From positions 496,387 to 560,386 of the forward strand of contig WTPW01000197.1 in the NCBI GenBank assembly GCA_009809945.1: a DNA stretch of 64,000 nt, read 5' to 3'. A program made the position numbers and the translations under genes. Below are positions 1 through 11,621 of this stretch, in pieces. The notes under the pieces are model-generated. The model was not told where the DNA came from. It saw only the letters and a list, made by a program, of their open reading frames with translations, and made no database searches. Each line of letters starts with the position of its first letter. Within the stretch, counting starts at the first letter, position 1. The stretch comes from Gigaspora margarita (taxonomy: Eukaryota; Glomeromycota; Glomeromycetes; Diversisporales; Gigasporaceae).

Positions 1-1078
1 TATAAAAAATATATAATAATTTAAAGAATTTAGAAAAAAATCAAGCAGATGCATTAAAAAGAAGACAATTATCAAAAACATTGAAAGAACAAATACATAC
101 CTGTTTACCACAAGTTCCACAATTAGCAGAGTCAGTATTAGTGTCAGTACATTTGTCACCACAAATTTTTTGACCATTGGTGGTGCAAACACATGATCCG
201 CCTTGACACTTTTGACCAGTACCACACTACAAGTATAAAAAATATATAATAATTTAAAGAATTTAAGAATTAAAAAGAAAAGACAATTATCAAAAAAAAA
301 TTGAAAAAAAAATCAAACACTCACGGATTTACCACAACCTCCGCAGTTACTAGAGTCAGAAGTGGTGTCAATACATTTGCCACTGCATTCTGACTTACCA
401 GTGGGACAAACACATTTTTTTGATGCGCCATTTGAGCAAGTCTGATCAGTACGACACTGCAAATATATAATAATTTAAAGAAATTAGGAAAAAGAATAAA
501 AATATTAAAAAAAAGAATAAAGTGGTAGAAAAATAAAATAAATTAATAAAAAATAAAATAAATACACACGCATTGATTGGTGCCGCATACTTGAGCTTTA
601 GGACAGCATTTATCGACTACACATTGATGAGCATTATCGCACTGCAAATGTAAAATTCGAGGTTAGGATGAAATGTAAATTATCTTAAGAGAATAAATAA
701 ATACGCACGCAGAAATTTCCACACGTAAGTCCAGGAGGACAGCAAATTGGACCTGGAAGACATTTTTCACCAACGGCACACTACAAATATGATTAATTGA
801 AAAAATTAGAAAGAATGTCAATTATGTTAAAAGGTTAGGCAATGTCATAAATACATACGCAGATTTCCGATGGACCCGTGCCACATGTAGGTTGACCGGA
901 GTTTTTACATGGTGGCTTTTGCTGAGCTGCAATTCTAAGCGATAAGACTAAATAACAAGCGGAAAGAATGAAATTACGAACATAAAAAAAACGTAGTACT
1001 ACAAAATGAATTGGAAAGAACTTTACCGCAAAGAACGCTTAGAAGAATAATTAAAAGTTTAAACGGTTTAGCGTACAT
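1..1078 (-). CDS. Secreted cysteine-rich STIG1-like protein, 3' end beyond the window
   Basis: Six exons can be read on the minus strand: 1027-1078, 859-947, 709-780, 570-641, 325-456 and 101-226, with GT-AG introns between them and an intron still open at 1-100. They join in one frame without a stop (about 181 residues). The ATG at 1076-1078 opens MYAKPFKLLIILLSVLC, a short basic start and hydrophobic run typical of a signal peptide; exon 2 then reads VLSLRIAAQQKPPCK. The next exons all begin with Cys in phase 0. Two encode 24-residue modules with six Cys each, and two encode 42-44-residue modules with eight Cys in nearly the same spacing and the ending 'SxNCGxCGK', as in STIG1-type domains. 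The protein should be exported and disulfide-bonded. Its function is unknown; a cell-wall or effector-like role is only a guess. Confidence 0.82.
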
Positions 1079-1516
1079 GTTAAATTAATAATGAAAGAAT
1101 TGAGTAAGGGTAAAAAGGATGAATTTTGGATTAAAAAAGGGGAAATTGGAGGTATGATTTGAAAGGGCGATTAAAATTGATATGATTTAAAGGATGAGTC
1201 GGACATGAAGGTATAATTTGAAGGGAATAGTGAAGGGAAATCGTGAAGGGAATTGACAATGTTTTCTTGGGATTATTCTACTCTTTTTATAACTTTTTCA
1301 TGAGATATTACTACATATAATCGTAATGATTGTTTCTGTAATTTCTGTAATTCAAATTATAATTTGTCGTACGCGTTTGGAACCGAATATTAACAATGTG
1401 CATTTAGAAATAATCAGATAAAGTGTATAGAAGCCATCATATATTACACAAATGTAATAGTAATTGTAGAAATATTTACTAATATTTACTATTATTATCA
1501 CATGTAACAATTATTA
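1079..1516. promoter_or_regulatory. Upstream region of the cysteine-rich gene
   Basis: This holds the presumed promoter of the minus-strand gene. Immediately upstream the plus strand is purine-rich with repeated GAAGGG and AAAGGG words (about 1100-1255). A TATA-like TTATAAAAAG lies on the minus strand around 1283-1293, roughly 210 bases before the ATG. No other reading frame or motif is convincing; the transcription start cannot be placed by eye. Confidence 0.3.
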
Positions 1517-1694
1517 CAGTGAAACCTCCATAATACACGCTTTTGAGACCGAACTTAAACAACGCGTATTTAAAGAACCAATAAGAAAATGTTCATTTAT
1601 TAAGATCACATAAGTATTTACATACTTGGAAAAAAAGTTGAGTGTACATTTAGAGAGGGTGTACATTTATGGATAATCTATGGAGGTTTCGTTG
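1517..1694. mobile_element. 178-bp MITE, Tc1/mariner-pogo type ends
   Basis: Terminal inverted repeats CAGTGAAACCTCCATA and (reverse complement of the right end) CAACGAAACCTCCATA differ at two positions and are flanked by TA on both sides (1515-1516, 1695-1696). TA target duplication and a CAG start fit the pogo/Tigger branch of Tc1/mariner. There is no coding capacity, so it must have been moved in trans. Confidence 0.75.
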
Positions 1695-1696
1695 TA

Positions 1697-3605
1697 TAAG
1701 ATACACAGCAAGTTCCGTGTCACTTCAATGAAGCTTACTTCACAGACACGCCAATTCACCGACCTACACTTTATCAACAAATTTATTTTACGAACGAATA
1801 TTTCACAGACAGTTCATTTCATAGACAGACTTATATCATTGAAACTTATTTAATCGACAAGTTTATTTCTTATATAAATTATAATCTGTCCTAACCTTAA
1901 ATATGATTCTAACCCTAAAATTATGTTAACAAAAAAAAATTTAAAATTATACATGTTTATTCAAATAAAAAATAAAATCATTTATGGGTTCCGATTCCGA
2001 GTTCATAACGTAAAGTAAGAGTAAGTTTATCCATCCCTTTTTGCATTACCTATATTACATTAAAAGCGCATATGCTTATTTTTTTATATAAGGTATATTT
2101 TTTTTACATAAAAATTTGTTTATACACGAACTATATTCGTATTAATCTGTTTAATACAGTAATAAAAAAAAAACATTCGTCATTGAGATTTGTTGATCAT
2201 GCTGTCTAATGATGTACCATCAAACATAAAGTTACATTTATCAAAAATACAATGTAAATTAATTACCTATCGGTGGATTTTTGGAATTAATTTAAATGGG
2301 TTTGTAAAACAAACTTAAATTTGAGTGACTTTTTATTACATTAAATTAAAAATTACTGTTGTAACATTATTGTTAATTACCCCTTAAATTATTTTTACAT
2401 ACATTCCATGTAAAATTCTGTTTTACAAGCTAATTTAAACCCAATTCTGAAAATCCGACGATATGCATATACAGTAAACATATATATATTATGTGTTAAT
2501 GATAGCATTTTAGTATTTTGCGGAATATTGTATTTTCCATTTCCTTTTATGATTAATCTATTGCCATTTATTTTCATTTCCTTTTTGGTCAATTTAATTC
2601 CTTTATTGTAAAAATCAATGCAGTAAGCAATCTCATTGAACAAATATACAGTGTAATAAATTTTATGAATAATTTAGATTGTACAGTACCCCAAAATTTA
2701 AGGGAATTAATTGATCTATTGGGGTGTGGCTATAATTTAACAGATAAAAAAAAATAACAATATTAATAAATACTGTTATTTGGGAAATAATAATTATATT
2801 TAAGAGTATTTATTTAATTTTTTATAAAATAGAATTTATTCATTTAGATAATTACACTATTACTGTTCATAAAAGTAATTGGTTGAAAGGTTAAACGTTA
2901 GTTCTCTTATGTGATTTCTTATTTTAAGGATGCATTACAGTAATGCTCATCGTCTAATATCTAACAAAAAAACTATAATTTACAGTTTTAGTGACTAAAA
3001 AAAAAAATAAACAAAGGTTAAAAAAACCAGATTAACCTTGATGATACGCACAAGATATATTACATGAATACTTTATTGAAACATATGGTACCATACATGA
3101 TTATTTGATTTGCATAATTAATTATTAATTATCAATTTGTTAAAAAAAAAAAAAAAAACAAATTTGTGCATGCATTGTGAATTCTGTATGTAACAAGATC
3201 AATACTCTATACTTGGCGTTTGGCATACAATTACACTCAAAAAAAATTTTTTTTGCTTGTCGGCCAATTAATTCCGAGTGTTAAACAAAATAAATTGCTA
3301 ACCAAAAAAGGATAATCTCTTTACATTAATGCGAGGATTGCTTAATGACACAGATGATGCATGATAATTTTCCTCACTTTCCTTGCATAAAGAATGGTTA
3401 ACAAAATTTAATGCTATATCTTAAATCACGTTCAAGGGAATCTTATATATGTTGCATATCGAATTCTGAATCAACTTGTGTTGCAATGAAATTATAAAAA
3501 ATTAAATTCCACTTAATAAGTGGATCTAAAATTAAAATAACTATTATAAAAATTAATTATATGAATTTCAGCTTAGGAAAAAAACTATATGTTATTAAAA
3601 AAAAA
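1697..3605. other. AT-rich intergenic stretch, nothing recognised
   Basis: It contains only short open frames of AT-rich composition, A/T runs and scattered words such as TAACCTTAAATATG. An 82-codon minus-strand frame (2395-2643) has no recognisable domain and no splice or start context that would support it. No RNA gene was seen. Confidence 0.5.
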
Positions 3606-3731
3606 GGGATTTTTGCCATTTGCACCATGGTGACTAACTATGAAAATCCGTTTTACCCTAACTAATTCTGATCATGATCTACATACCATTGTGCGAATAA
3701 CAAAAAATCCATGGTGCAAATAGCAGTTCCC
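3606..3731. repeat. Small inverted-repeat (MITE-like) element
   Basis: The left arm GGGATTTTTGCCATTTGCAC (continuing CATGG) pairs with the right end, whose reverse complement is GGGAACTGCTATTTGCACCA. The arms are about 25 bases with a roughly 75-base centre. A-rich flanks hide any target duplication. Confidence 0.5.
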
Positions 3732-4073
3732 TAAAAAAAAATAATTTTTAATACTGTAACCAGAAAACAAATAGCGGTTTTGATTTGTGAATTAAAAACG
3801 TTCCAAATAACGACTTAAATGGAAATAAAATAATAAGCAACTAAACAAATAAACAAATAAGTGCAGAATGCAGACCGATAAAAAATTATATGGAGACATT
3901 CGTTTCCGATGATTTCCGAAACTAGATAAGCACCGTTACACAATCGATAAAAAAAACTATTTCGGGGAACTCTAAGTAAAGTTGAAGCTTTGTAGTGTAT
4001 TTTAATAATATTAGTTGAATCTACTTGAATCCACCAACTTTTATATTACAACGAAAATATATCGGAACCGAAA

Positions 4074-4119
<46 letters not shown>

Positions 4120-4204
4120 ATGAATAAACTAAAAATACCGATTTCATGAGTAGTAAACATTGGTATATAAGCTTTTCTAGTGATGGCAACACACGAGATA
4201 AGAT
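3732..4204. other. Gene-free, with a long A homopolymer
   Basis: No gene is seen. An uninterrupted A run of about 40 bases lies at about 4077-4117, after CGGAACCGAAAC. Such a run may be a retroposed tail or a mononucleotide microsatellite; no adjoining retrocopy was recognised. Confidence 0.5.
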
Positions 4205-4207
4205 TAT

Positions 4208-4270
4208 TTGGCCTGCGTTAGCATATCACTGGCCTGCATTAATATATCATCCGGCCTGCTTTAACATAAG
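4208..4270. repeat. Three short tandem copies of a GGCCTGC unit
   Basis: The words GGCCTGCGTTAGCATATCAC, GGCCTGCATTAATATATCAT and GGCCTGCTTTAACATAAG follow each other at about 21-base spacing. This is a small minisatellite inside an otherwise featureless frame. Confidence 0.55.
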
Positions 4271-4404
4271 TAAATTAATAATTGATGTACGTACAGTACA
4301 TAAAAATATTATGCACGCATTAACTTTTTATTTGTTTCTCGTTCCGCATATATTCGTACGACGTATGGTGCAGAAATTTAATAAGTTTCAATTACTCTAT
4401 ACCG

Positions 4405-4690
4405 AGATAATGCGCAAACTGTACGTTGAAAATAAATATTTTAAATTGTCATTATTAATAAAGTGGAAAATCTTGACTTTTAATTTCTTGCATAAAACAT
4501 AGATACTGTAATGCGCAAACCGTACGTTAAAAATAAATATTTTAAATTGTCATTATTAATAAAGTGGAGAATCTATACTTGAATGAACCAGAGATAATGC
4601 GCAAACCGTACGTTGAAAATAAATATTTTGAATTGTCTTCATTAATAAAGTGGAGAATCTAGCTTTTTAATTTCTTGCACAAAATAATAC
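4405..4690. repeat. Three tandem copies of a 87-101-bp unit
   Basis: The unit starts near TAATGCGCAAACCGTACGTT and runs on through AAATAAATATTTTAAATTGT to AATAAAGTGGAGAATCT. The word TGCGCAAAC recurs at about 4411, 4512 and 4599. A 118-codon frame across the first copy is made of this repeat and is not taken as a gene. Confidence 0.65.
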
Positions 4691-6055
4691 ACCAAGAATA
4701 TTGTGTACCAAATGGGCGAAAATCTCTAATTTCAGTGATTATTTAATATGATTGATAAGATTAAATAAATTTCGTGCCAATCATTGAGAATAAAAGTGAC
4801 TATTTGATCAGAAATTACAAGCCCGATTATAAATTTCTTATGAGCTGTTTATGAAGTTTTAATTACTTATAAATTTTAGTACATTTATTCGATTATGTAC
4901 CTGATTACTTATAAGTTTATATGATTTTATCACTTTATTACCATTATAATTTTAAATGTATATTTATAACAAATCGATAAAATTAAGGCAAATCTGAATT
5001 GATAAATTTAATTAATTATAAGATTCAAATAGTTTAAGCTTAAATTGCATAAGAAATTTTTATATATGTTTTAAAAGTAGGCAAAATCTATATAAACATT
5101 TTTATTTATAATAAATGCAATAAGATTTATAAGAAATGATTAATTATTTTAACAATTATATTCTCAGTGATGATTTTTATATATATATTTTTATTAATAG
5201 TGAAAATTCAGGAACTCTACTCGCTCCCACAAATCTCGCAAAATCACACGCAGATCACGCACGTGATCCCGCATCTTGCATCTTGGGATTTTGCCCATCA
5301 CTAGCGTTTTCTATGTATATTATATTCATTTTATTAGAAATCTTTTAAGTTTAAATAAAACAATTTAAACCCAATTTATTAACTACATACTATTGTAGAT
5401 TTTTTTATTATTATTATCTAGATCTGATATACATGAGCAGTACATATTAGAGTTTTAAAAGTTTAATAAAGCAACTGGTATTACGAACAAGATGTTTGGG
5501 TTTTTGTTATATATAATCAATATATACTATAACCATATAGATGTTCTGTAAGCGATAATAATTAAATGTTAGATATATAATAGATAAATTGAATAGATAA
5601 TAAGAGTATGCTTGCTTACTCAAAATGAAAATTTTAATTTAATCGGTTGGGAGCAGGGACAGTAATACCACAGAATTCACATAAATATGCTTATATCACA
5701 TAATTTGGTGTTTATCACCGCAGAATAACAAATAGTGTGGCAATTTATAAGAATAGCAAAAATTTGGCAATTTATTGGCAAGTCGATAGATAAAGTCTAC
5801 AGATCCGGTATCTCCAGACGTAAAATTTGAATGAACTCAAATTACGAGCAAGGTCATGAAACCTTTTTCGAAACAAAATCCGGAAAGTTCCGCCAAGTAT
5901 ACCGCAGAATCGCGCATAATTTGGCAAATATGGTTTACATCACATAATGAACTTTAAAAAAACCCCAATCATGCAATGCTTTATTAATAAAATAGCTTCG
6001 TAGAGAACGTCTTTTCAAGCGACTCAATTTGCATCACGCTGAAAAGGATAGATAG
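4691..6055. other. AT-rich intergenic stretch with weak repeats
   Basis: No gene is supported. About 5210-5300 is locally GC-richer with repeated CTCGCAAAATCACACGC-like words and CpG sites. Around 5650-5950 the phrases 'ACCACAGAAT', 'CACATAATTTGGC' and 'TCACATAATGAAC' recur loosely, suggesting a decayed tandem repeat. Confidence 0.4.
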
Positions 6056-6264
6056 AAAATCACCCTTCGACATTTTCCAATCGGGTAATTCAGACAAATT
6101 TAGAAAATCATACCAGTTCTTATATAAATGTAAATCTTTATTAATTCAATGGCTCATCAAATAAACTTTCGAGTCAAAGATGATTTGCATAAAAATAAAA
6201 ACGGCATGTTTGTTTAAGTTTGTCCGAATTAGCCCGATCGGAAAATGGTGAAGGATGATTTTCA
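6056..6264. repeat. Inverted-repeat element with about 50-bp arms
   Basis: The left arm (about 6056-6107, containing TCACCCTTCGACATTTTCCA) is the imperfect complement of the right arm (about 6213-6264, containing CGGAAAATGGTGAAGGATGA). It could fold into a stem with a loop of about 105 bases. No coding capacity; a MITE or solo foldback is likely. Confidence 0.55.
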
Positions 6265-7278
6265 TAGCAAAGATCCCATATAGTAAGAAAGAATAAGAGT
6301 ATATTGTATTAGCCAATTCGCAAAGTTCAACGTTGTTGATCTTTTTTTCTTATTTATTGTTATTTAAATAATTAACATGTTGATTTTATTATAAACTTTA
6401 CAGATTGTTTTCGAAAGGTGTATATTCTTTGAAAGACATTTAATTCAATAGAAGAATTATGTGAATATTAATAAAGAACGTGTAACTTCTTATTAAAAAC
6501 TTTTCTATTAAAGTTTCTATACTTGTAAATTGTTAGATAAATAGTCTTATTCTTCTTTTTTACTTCGAAGCTAAACTATAAGAGAAATAATAATATATGA
6601 ATTACGCCTGTTGATTGGCTGCACTGTTCAATGATTATCTGTTATCTATTTTGATTGGCTAATTTTGTAGATCATCCTGTGATATAACAAAAATTTTATT
6701 AGTTAATTGAAAATTATCAAAGTTCTTAACTTTAATTAAATCGTCACGAACAAAAAAAACTTATATGTATAAAATAACTATATCTATAATGAAACTAATG
6801 CTAGCAGAAATCCTTATCATGAAATTTCAATAACTTTAAATCTAAAACTTTATAACAGATAATCTTGTCGCAGACAAAGTTCCAAACCTAAATTTATTGA
6901 AGAAATATCACAACATGCTACAAAGAAAAAAAAACAAATTAAAATAAAAAATACATGAAATCAATGTTTTGGCTTATTCTAGAACGCTAATTGCTAATAA
7001 CAAATAAAAAAAAAACCAACATTTAATGCTTTCTCCAATATCAAATTGATCCTTAATTTCATTTAATAATCGTTATACAGTTACAGTGCCATTATTTCGC
7101 TTTAACTCTTTTCACGAAATCTATAAATCTTATAACTCTTAACTTCATATTCTTAACCTATATTATAAACATGTTTCTATATTAGTTGGGGTTACGAAGA
7201 ATAAATTTTCACAAAATACCTTAATTGCTGAGTTTAATTGACTCACTGTATCTATAGGTTAAACTTAAACGTTCAGGC
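6265..7278. other. Gene-free, with a recurrent GATTGGCTAATTTTG motif
   Basis: Nothing coding is seen. Around 6646-6715 lies GATTGGCTAATTTTGTAGAT followed by CATCCTGTGATAT and AAAATTTTATTAGTTAATTG. The same module appears elsewhere in the window (near 10660, 15820, 44890 and 56620), so it belongs to a dispersed repeat family. Confidence 0.45.
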
Positions 7279-7760
7279 TAGGGCTCTGCAAATGGTCATG
7301 CCTGGCACATTGGCACCAGGCCGGGCACTAGTGTTTATGCACCATGCCTGTGCCTATAGGCACTATTAAAAGCATGGGCACAAAATACTTGGCACGAGAT
7401 GCCGGGCACAAGTACCAGGCACAATTAAATAATAAATAATCAATTTCTGTGCCTCCCCTTAAAAAACGCTTTGCATAAATTTGTTTAATATTTGTGTTGC
7501 ATGTGTAAAAAATGTCTAAAAAGTACCATTCTGGCTAATTTTTATTTAAATTTGTTTTAAACCAAATAAAACAAAAATAAACCAAAAATTAGACCAAAAT
7601 GGCATTTTTTTAGACATTTTTACACATGCAACGCAAATATTAAACAAATTTTATACAAATCGTTTTTATAGGGCCTGTGCCCATGCCCATGCCAAGTTTT
7701 TTATGACCGTGCCTAGATTTTTTGTTGGGCACAAGCACGAACCCGGGTTGCAGGCCGCTA
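7279..7760. mobile_element. 482-bp non-autonomous hAT-like element
   Basis: The left end TAGGGCTCTGCAA and the reverse complement of the right end, TAGCGGCCTGCAA, form the TIR. Eight bases flank it on each side: GTTCAGGC (7271-7278) and GTTCAAAC (7761-7768), 6 of 8 identical, which is the target size of hAT. The sub-ends carry many GGCAC/GTGCC words and the centre is a palindrome (about 7478-7655) around AATTTTTATTTAAATTTG. No transposase is present. Confidence 0.75.
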
Positions 7761-7820
7761 GTTCAAACATACCTCTTATCTAACTTCCTAATTACTTGGC
7801 AGATTACCGAATTACTGTGA

Positions 7821-8075
7821 ATGTTTATAGATCGAAAGGTATTTTTTTGGTATCAAGTTTCACCAATTCGTATCCGTGGCCACCAAACCATTTTTGTAAC
7901 TAGAACATATTGTGAAACATTTCGTGTCGATAATCCAATCAAATTAAAACCTACTATGTTGATATCTATCTGTTATATATCATGTGTTGATGATATAGCG
8001 TGTCGATCATCCAATTAAATTAAAACCCACTATGTTGATTATCTATCTGTTATATATCATGTGTTGACGATATAA
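7821..8075. repeat. Dispersed repeat, uninterrupted copy, with a 76-bp tandem duplication
   Basis: Positions about 7835-7965 match 53995-54073 plus 55289-55350, where the second copy is split by an insertion. Within this copy GTGTCGATAATCCAATCAAA and GTGTCGATCATCCAATTAAA start units at 7924 and 8000, each ending in ATATCATGTGTTGA. The minus strand reads like KWFGGHGYELVKL over a short distance, so the repeat may derive from a coding element; no family was recognised. Confidence 0.6.
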
Positions 8076-8079
8076 ATTT

Positions 8080-9681
8080 TAATTGGTTGACTGCCGCATG
8101 GAAAATCCAAAAAATAAGAATAATCTCATGTTTCAAAAAAAAATTTTAAATTTCGGAATACTGCCCACTAACACTATCACTAACCCTCGTAAATATAATT
8201 CAACCAACAAAAAGATAAATTTAAACACGCACAATTAAACACAGAATATATTTATTGTAAATTAAGGATGCGACTAATGATTAGCTCAATCATCGCAGGA
8301 ATAAACTTAGAGCCGATTTTATTTATTCATAAATTAAAACTGATTAAACCCTTTTTATATATATAAAAAAAGAACCAATTCTATTCCGAACTTTAGTAGG
8401 AAGCTCCTCGTATGGGTAGGCGCCCATCTTATCATATATGTGGCGTACGTTGTGAAATAGTAAACAAATTGCACCTGACTATTACTACAGATTTTTCCAG
8501 AGGTAGTAGAATCTTGGAACTCCCAAGAATCCTGAAAATTCCCGAGATATCTAAAATCTCTAGTATCTGCAGTATCATGAAGATTCCTTGAATGACCAAG
8601 GCAATAGATATATTAAAAATGGTTGAAATCTTTAGTATTTCCAATTTTGTATTATATTCGATATTTGTATTATCTCTGTTATCTTATTTATATGTATAAG
8701 CGAGACATTTTTCGCTTTGAATAGAGAATAACTAATTCAAGCTAGAACTCAGACATTAGGGTTCAACATAACAGTTTCAATTAGGTCGTTTGAAATTGGA
8801 TTCTTTGTTTAATTTTATCTCATTTCATCACCTGAGCTTCCCCAAAACCAAACGAATAGAAGGCTTGATATAATAGTCAGAGTGGCAACTGAGGGATTGG
8901 TCGGCTTTTTTTCGATATACTATAATTAATTTTATGTTTATTTAATTTTCCCTTCCCCGAAAAAAAAACAAGGTTAAACGAGGTTTCAATTTCAAACAAC
9001 CATAGATGTTTATCTTTCTATCCCCCGATTACCGAAAGATAAACTGTGAATTTATATCGAAGCTTGTGACGTAAACTAGAGTTCTATAACCCTAATTGCT
9101 CGAATCGAGTATTTTCACACATCTTTCGAAACCTTCTATTATTAGAGTTTAATTTGGATGTTTTTTAATGTAGTGTTATAGTTAGTTATTAGCGTGTTTC
9201 ATATCCCGACACCCATCGGTTTCGCCAATTTTACAATATGCGTACGTACGTGGTACAGTACATGCCTAATAAATTTCAAATTCTAAATTTTTACATTGTT
9301 ATCTAATTTTAGATTGTTACCGAGTTCTAAATTGTAACCGAATACCGAGTAACCAATGGTTGAAAAGAAGTTATTGCACAAAGTATTAATTTACATGGAT
9401 ATTTCCGATTTTCGATAAACATACATTTGGACCCCCTAAAATGTAACTGTACAGAATAAACATTTACATTAAAAATAACAAGAAGTTACATTAGCAGGAG
9501 TAAGTTATTTGTTTTGATCAGAGAATTTGGGATCTTTGCCTTGAAAATTAAGTTCCGAGGCCCCCAAACCAAAATTGAGATTTTTGTTAATGCTTAATTT
9601 ATGGAACACAAAGCTCATTTTGTACAAATTTTATAACCGGCTAACTTAATAACAGTGCTTTTCAAATTACTGTGAACAGTG
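8080..9681. other. Gene-free stretch
   Basis: A low-complexity minus-strand frame at 8432-8644 (ILE/ILQ/ISG repeats) comes from an iterated short word and is rejected as a gene. Around 9237-9260 there is a GTACGTAC-rich palindromic patch. Nothing else was recognised. Confidence 0.45.
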
Positions 9682-9813
9682 ATTTCATACATCACTCCGG
9701 AAATCAGAAGTCTAGGAAAAAAGCAAATCTGTGGTTGGTTAGAAATAATTTTTAACCAATTATGTATTGGCATTTTTTTTCTAGATTTCTGATTTCCGTG
9801 TGATGCACAAAAT
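9682..9813. repeat. Hairpin repeat of about 130 bp
   Basis: The left arm ATCACTCCGGAAATCAGAAG pairs imperfectly with the right arm ending CTGATTTCCGTGTGAT, with the turn at TTAGAAATAATTTTTAACCA. The small minus-strand frame across it is an artefact of the palindrome. Confidence 0.55.
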
Positions 9814-9880
9814 TTGTTTTTTTTGAATCTAAAAAATAGAATGGAAATGATCGACAAAGCAATCTTGTACTACCAAAAAA

Positions 9881-10055
9881 TTGCCTTGAAAATGACACCA
9901 TGGGGCATCGTTACACTATTTTAATTTTTATTCAATGATAAAAAATTTTGCCAAGATCACACCTAAAATTAAAATTTGGGTTGCTTGGGTTACACAATCT
10001 TTATTTGCTATTACTCAAAAGTGCCGTGGGGTCAGTTTCAAGGTAAACCCCCCAT
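9881..10055. mobile_element. Possible MITE with CCTTGAAA termini
   Basis: The left TTGCCTTGAAAATGACACCA continues TGGGGCA; the right end read in reverse complement is TTTACCTTGAAACTGACCCC, continuing ACGGCAC. A third related end, TTGCCTTGAAAATTAAGTTC, lies near 9537. The arms are about 27 bases; no clear target duplication. Confidence 0.45.
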
Positions 10056-10491
10056 TTCGTTAAAGGGTTGCATTTAGGGAGAGCTCATTGTCGATATCAT
10101 CAATAATGCATTATCATGTAACTTAATATGTATTGTGCTCACGTAATACATTCATTGTTTAAAAAATAAGTTATTATTTGTTTCTAAATTTGTAGCACTA
10201 ATTGAATAAATATTAGTAATGCGGTAGAATCGTCCCAATGAATTTTACTTATGGATATGATTTTCATGTTATTTAGCGTACGTACAATGCGTACAGTGCG
10301 TATAGTTGTTTCTAGTGATCTGATTGGTTGACATAATTCATATAAAGTGATCGGCAAAAATTTTAGCGTACAGTATGTACGGTACGTACATACGTACGTG
10401 ACACATCACTAATTTTACTGCATACGATTACTGTTAAGACAAAAGTCGTATGATCCCATTGTGCCGTAATCATAATTATTTTCGTAACTTT
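10056..10491. other. Gene-free, GTAC-rich palindromes
   Basis: About 10275-10400 holds GCGTACGTACAATGCGTACA and, 100 bases on, GTACGGTACGTACATACGTA, so the two patches can pair with each other and with themselves. Similar words occur near 4285, 9240 and 29035. No gene. Confidence 0.45.
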
Positions 10492-10700
10492 AATTAGGCC
10501 ACGCAAAGTTGATTTTTCGTTTTGCATTACCCGCCGACCCATTTTTTCAATTTTTCAAAAAATTTTTTTTTTTTTTTTAGATCCCAATTGTGGCAATTGT
10601 TCGATTTTTGATATTTATTTTTTTCCGCTATTCTCATCAGCATAGCGGGCCGAGTTAAATTTTGTAGATCATTTCTGATTTTACAAGATCTGATTGGCTA
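10492..10700. mobile_element. Truncated AGGCCACGC-family MITE
   Basis: TAGGCCACGCAAAGTTGATT and the following TTTTCGTTTTGCATTACCCG match the left part of the complete copy at 11622-11893, followed by a T run and GGCAATTGTTCGATTTTTGA. The matching right terminus is not found nearby. Confidence 0.6.
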
Positions 10701-11621
10701 ATAGGCTTACATTAAAACAGTGTTAAAAACAAAATATTTCGCAAAATATAACAGTATTAATTAAATAAAAGATATATCTTTTAAATTTTAATAATCACTA
10801 TAATCTATTATTTTGGCTAATAGCTATTGCCACACATATAATTCGATTAGATTTAAAAAAACATCGATATCTTAAATTTTAAATAACGATCTATTAGATG
10901 CGAGTACGAACAGCTTTGTATCAAAACTAAATTGCTAACAATAAATAATAACAAAAATAATAATTAAATTAGAATTAATTTAGCATTCACCAGTGGTGAA
11001 ATTCACCAGTGATTATTCATTTATACATAATTATATGTAGCAAACCAAATAAAAATTAAATCTCTTTAATATTAGGGTAAGGGTAAGAACTGGGATGGGG
11101 CAGGGGTATAGTTTATACCAAAATTTTATAAGAAATTTTTTTTTTGCATAAAAAAAAGTAGTTTCATAGACAAAATTTTTAGTTAGAAGCGATTTTTTAA
11201 AAAATTCTTATTTTTGTTACACAAAATTGTTTTGCATGATACACCTGATCTTTAATTCTAATTGGATTGGTGAAATTCACCACTGGTGAGCATTAAACTT
11301 ATCCATTAAATTAATATACTGTAAATAAATTAAAAAGAATAGTAAGCAACTGCAAGTAAAAAGTACGCTAAACTCAAACCTTTCTTCCAATAGTTTCGAG
11401 TTTTACTTTATTAGATTAAGATTACAAAAGTTTCGACTTTCATCAATATTAAAATCTACAGCTTCGTCTAACAAGTATAATCTATATGTACTGTACTATC
11501 AATCTTGAGAACAAACTCGATTACTAGAGATCTAACTACAAAAAAAAAAGCTATTTCTTTTGCTTTAGAGATTCTTATATAGTATAAGTAACAACTAAAT
11601 TTTAAAAAAAAACGACATATA
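10701..11621. other. Gene-free stretch
   Basis: No gene was recognised. The phrase GGTGAAATTCACCAGTGATT near 10995 and its reverse GGTGAAATTCACCACTGGTG near 11271 form an inverted pair around about 280 bases, possibly the arms of a weak MITE. Confidence 0.4.

Noticed and set aside
2395-2643. 82-codon minus-strand frame
   Set aside because: AT-rich, no domain, no flanking exons with splice sites, no paralogue in the window.
8432-8644. Ile/Leu-rich minus-strand frame
   Set aside because: It comes from an iterated short DNA word and has no recognisable domain or gene context.
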